NCBI GenBank assembly: GCA_900752535.1
Contig: CAADVV010000022.1
Coordinates: 1-7,811 of the forward strand
Direction of reading: 5' to 3'
Source of the DNA: Bacteroidales bacterium
GTDB taxonomy: Bacteria; Bacteroidota; Bacteroidia; Bacteroidales; Muribaculaceae
DNA length: 7,811 nt
Under the pieces are notes generated by a model. That model was not told where the DNA came from and searched no databases. It saw only the letters and a list, made by a program, of their open reading frames with translations. Positions 5,760-7,811 of the stretch are shown piece by piece; position 1 is the stretch's first letter, and each line of letters starts with the position of its first letter. The position numbers and the translations under genes are program-made.

Positions 5760-7295
5760 ATGTCAGGTACAAAAAAAATCAAGACGGCCCTTGTCTCTGT
5801 CTTTCACAAAGACGGCCTGGAGGAAATTCTCAGTCTGCTCCACAAAGATGGAGTGAAGTTCATGTCAACGGGAGGAACCCGCGACTTCATCACCTCGCTC
5901 GGCTATGAGTGCTCGGCCGTAGAAGACCTGACCGGTTACCCGTCGATTCTCGGCGGACGCGTCAAGACGCTGCACCCCAAAGTGTTCGGCGGCATCCTCG
6001 GACGCCGTGACAATGTTGATGACTGCCGTCAGATGACCCACTTCTCCATTCCGGACATAGATCTTGTCATCGTCGACCTGTATCCTTTCGAGCAGACCGT
6101 AGCGTCGGGAGCCTCACACGAAGACATCATCGAGAAAATCGACATAGGCGGCATCTCACTCATACGCGGCGCCGCCAAGAACTACAATGACGTCGTCATC
6201 GTAGCCTCGAAAGCCCAGTACAAGCCGCTGCTCGACATACTGAAAGAACAGGGCGCCACAACTACCCTTGATCAGCGCCGCGGATTTGCACGCGACGCCT
6301 TCATGGTTTCGTCGGGCTATGACTCGCACATCTTCAACTACTTTGACAAAGCGTGCGGAACCGAACCGTCGGCACTGCGTGTGGCCATCGACGGCATCAC
6401 ACCGATGCGCTACGGCGAGAATCCCCACCAGCGCGGCTACTTCGCCGGCAATCTCGACGCCTACTTCGCCAAGCTCCACGGCAAAGATATTTCATATAAC
6501 AACCTCCTCGACATCGACGCCGCAGTCAGCCTGATGGCCGAATTCAGCGGAACAGTCACCTTTGCGATACTGAAGCACAACAACGCCTGCGGACTGGCCA
6601 CACGCGACACCGTGGCCGAGGCCTGGCGCGACGCCCTGGCCGGAGACCCCGTGAGCGCTTTCGGCGGCGTACTCATCACCAACGCCGAAGTCAACGCTGA
6701 AGCCGCCGAAGAAATCAACAAGATATTCTTTGAGGTAATCATTGCTCCGTCATACAGTGATGAAGCGCTCGAGATACTCGGCCAGAAGAAAAACCGTATC
6801 ATCCTTGTGCAGAAATCAACGACGCTGTCGCCCATGCAGATAAGGACATGCCTCAACGGCGCCCTCGTGCAGGAGCGTGACCTCCACACCGAAACCCCGG
6901 CAGACCTCGAGCCGATGACCGCGACCGTTCCCGACGAACGTCAGATCAGCGATCTGCTGTTTGCCAACAAGATAGTGAAGCACTCCAAGTCAAACGCCAT
7001 CGTGCTGGCCAAAAACGGCATGCTGTTAGCCTCGGGCGTCGGTCAGACCTCACGCGTCGACTCGCTCAAACAGGCTATAGCCAAGGCGCGCTCGTTCGGA
7101 TTCGACCTCAACGGAGCCGTCATGGCTTCAGACGCCTTCTTCCCGTTTGCCGACTGTGTCGAGATTGCCGCCGAAGCCGGCGTCAACGCCGTGATACAAC
7201 CCGGCGGGTCAATACGCGACAACGACAGCGTGGAATGGTGCAACGCCCACGGCATAGCCATGGTGAAGACCGGCTACCGTCACTTCAAACACTAA
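5760..7295 (+). CDS. purH: Bifunctional AICAR transformylase / IMP cyclohydrolase
   Basis: PurH carries out the last two steps of de novo purine synthesis in the cytoplasm: formylation of AICAR with 10-formyl-tetrahydrofolate to FAICAR, then ring closure to IMP. At 511 residues it is full length. The N-terminal MGS-like cyclohydrolase domain (about 5-145) shows STGGTRDF (36-43), GGRVKTLHPKVFGGIL (65-80) and VDLYPF (105-110). The transformylase domain shows RYGENPHQ (217-224), SYNNLLDIDAA (245-255), the catalytic Lys272-His273 in KHNNACGLA, SAFGG (299-303), KHSKSNAIV (407-415), SDAFFPFAD (457-465), VIQPGGSIRD (478-487) and the terminal RHFKH. The ATG at 5760 gives a normal N-terminus and follows a promoter-like element by 34 bases. 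Only 39 bases separate it from mreB, with no terminator between, so the two are probably cotranscribed. Confidence 0.98.
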   Translation: MSGTKKIKTALVSVFHKDGLEEILSLLHKDGVKFMSTGGTRDFITSLGYECSAVEDLTGYPSILGGRVKTLHPKVFGGILGRRDNVDDCRQMTHFSIPDIDLVIVDLYPFEQTVASGASHEDIIEKIDIGGISLIRGAAKNYNDVVIVASKAQYKPLLDILKEQGATTTLDQRRGFARDAFMVSSGYDSHIFNYFDKACGTEPSALRVAIDGITPMRYGENPHQRGYFAGNLDAYFAKLHGKDISYNNLLDIDAAVSLMAEFSGTVTFAILKHNNACGLATRDTVAEAWRDALAGDPVSAFGGVLITNAEVNAEAAEEINKIFFEVIIAPSYSDEALEILGQKKNRIILVQKSTTLSPMQIRTCLNGALVQERDLHTETPADLEPMTATVPDERQISDLLFANKIVKHSKSNAIVLAKNGMLLASGVGQTSRVDSLKQAIAKARSFGFDLNGAVMASDAFFPFADCVEIAAEAGVNAVIQPGGSIRDNDSVEWCNAHGIAMVKTGYRHFKH

Positions 7296-7334
7296 CAATC
7301 CCCTCACCCACCCCACTTTAACCTAACAACACCA

Positions 7335-7811
7335 ATGGGACTATTCTCAGGACTTTTCTCTCTGACAAAAGAGATAGCGATTGACCTTGGCACAGCCAAC
7401 ACAATCATCATACACAACGACAAAATCGTCATTGACGAACCGTCGATTGTCGCCATCGACAAGAAGACCGACAAACTGATAGCCGTAGGCCGCGAAGCCC
7501 AGGAAATGCAGGGCAAGGAACACGACGGCATCAAGACTGTGCGTCCGCTGTCAAAAGGCGTCATCGCCGACTTCCAGGCTGCCGAGCTGATGATTCGCGG
7601 ACTGGTCAAGAAAGCTTCGACAAAGAGCAACTGGTTCTCGCCGTCGATGAAGATGGTTGTCGGTATCCCATCGGGGTCGACAGAGGTCGAGATTCGAGCC
7701 GTGCGCGACTCGTCGGAACATGCCGGCGGCCGCGATACTTTCATGATATATGAGCCCATGGCTGGCGGCCTCCGCATTCGGCTGGACGGGGTTTGCCCCC
7801 GACGACACAAC
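7335..7811 (+). CDS. mreB: Rod shape-determining protein MreB, 3' partial
   Basis: MreB is the bacterial actin homologue that forms membrane-bound filaments and directs the cell-wall elongation machinery. The 159 codons seen cover roughly the first 45% of a protein that is usually about 340 residues. The N-terminus (GLFSGLFSL) is a likely amphipathic membrane-binding helix. It is followed by the first phosphate-binding motif IDLGTANT (16-23), DEPSIVA (34-40), the RPLSKGVIADF segment (70-80), GIPSGSTEVE (110-119), RAVRDS..HAGGRD (121-134) and EPMA (140-143). Beyond residue 143 the usual AAIG continuation is replaced by GGLRIRLDG, and a family-like reading resumes in the +1 frame (FAPDD at 7792-7806), so the end of the window probably contains errors or a frameshift. 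The ATG at 7335 fits relatives. It follows purH closely and would be expected to lead an mreBCD-like operon beyond the edge. Confidence 0.93.
   Translation, partial: MGLFSGLFSLTKEIAIDLGTANTIIIHNDKIVIDEPSIVAIDKKTDKLIAVGREAQEMQGKEHDGIKTVRPLSKGVIADFQAAELMIRGLVKKASTKSNWFSPSMKMVVGIPSGSTEVEIRAVRDSSEHAGGRDTFMIYEPMAGGLRIRLDGVCPRRHN

Noticed and set aside
1..7811. CRISPR arrays, tRNA or rRNA genes, insertion sequences, toxin-antitoxin or defence genes
   Set aside because: No spaced repeats, no transposase or nuclease motifs and no RNA gene signatures were seen on either strand; base composition and gene content look uniform and core-like.

Overview
The window looks like ordinary core chromosome of a GC-rich member of the Bacteroidales (Bacteroidota), with Muribaculaceae or a close gut family as my best guess. 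Three things support this. The RlmD, RsmI, PurH and MreB proteins read like Bacteroidales versions. Several upstream regions carry the Bacteroidota -7 promoter element TAnnTTTG. Shine-Dalgarno sequences are absent or weak. All family assignments come from motif recognition, without database searches.

Layout from left to right: (1) the 3' part of an EFR1-type flavodoxin/ferredoxin fusion gene (+), cut by the left edge. (2) lgt (-), converging on it with a 10-base gap. (3) A 119-base divergent promoter region. (4) rlmD (+). (5) An acidic protein of unknown function whose 3' end overlaps the start of (6) rsmI (+). (7) A lipoprotein with a long coiled coil (+), followed by a clear intrinsic terminator. 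(8) An AT-rich leader with two copies of a promoter-like sequence, then purH (+). (9) The 5' part of mreB (+), cut by the right edge.

Functionally these are housekeeping genes: two RNA methyltransferases (23S U1939 and 16S C1402), the last two steps of de novo IMP synthesis, the lipoprotein-modifying enzyme Lgt together with an unrelated lipoprotein substrate, and the cytoskeletal protein that guides cell-wall elongation. I recall purH directly ahead of mreB as a common order in Bacteroides relatives, where mreC, mreD, a class B PBP and rodA would follow.

I see no mobile element, CRISPR array, tRNA, rRNA, riboswitch or defence system, and no convincing undescribed system. The points most worth a second look are the uncharacterised acidic protein coupled to rsmI, the coiled-coil lipoprotein, the duplicated promoter-like motif before purH, and the last 48 bases, where mreB stops resembling MreB in a way that suggests sequence error at a contig end.
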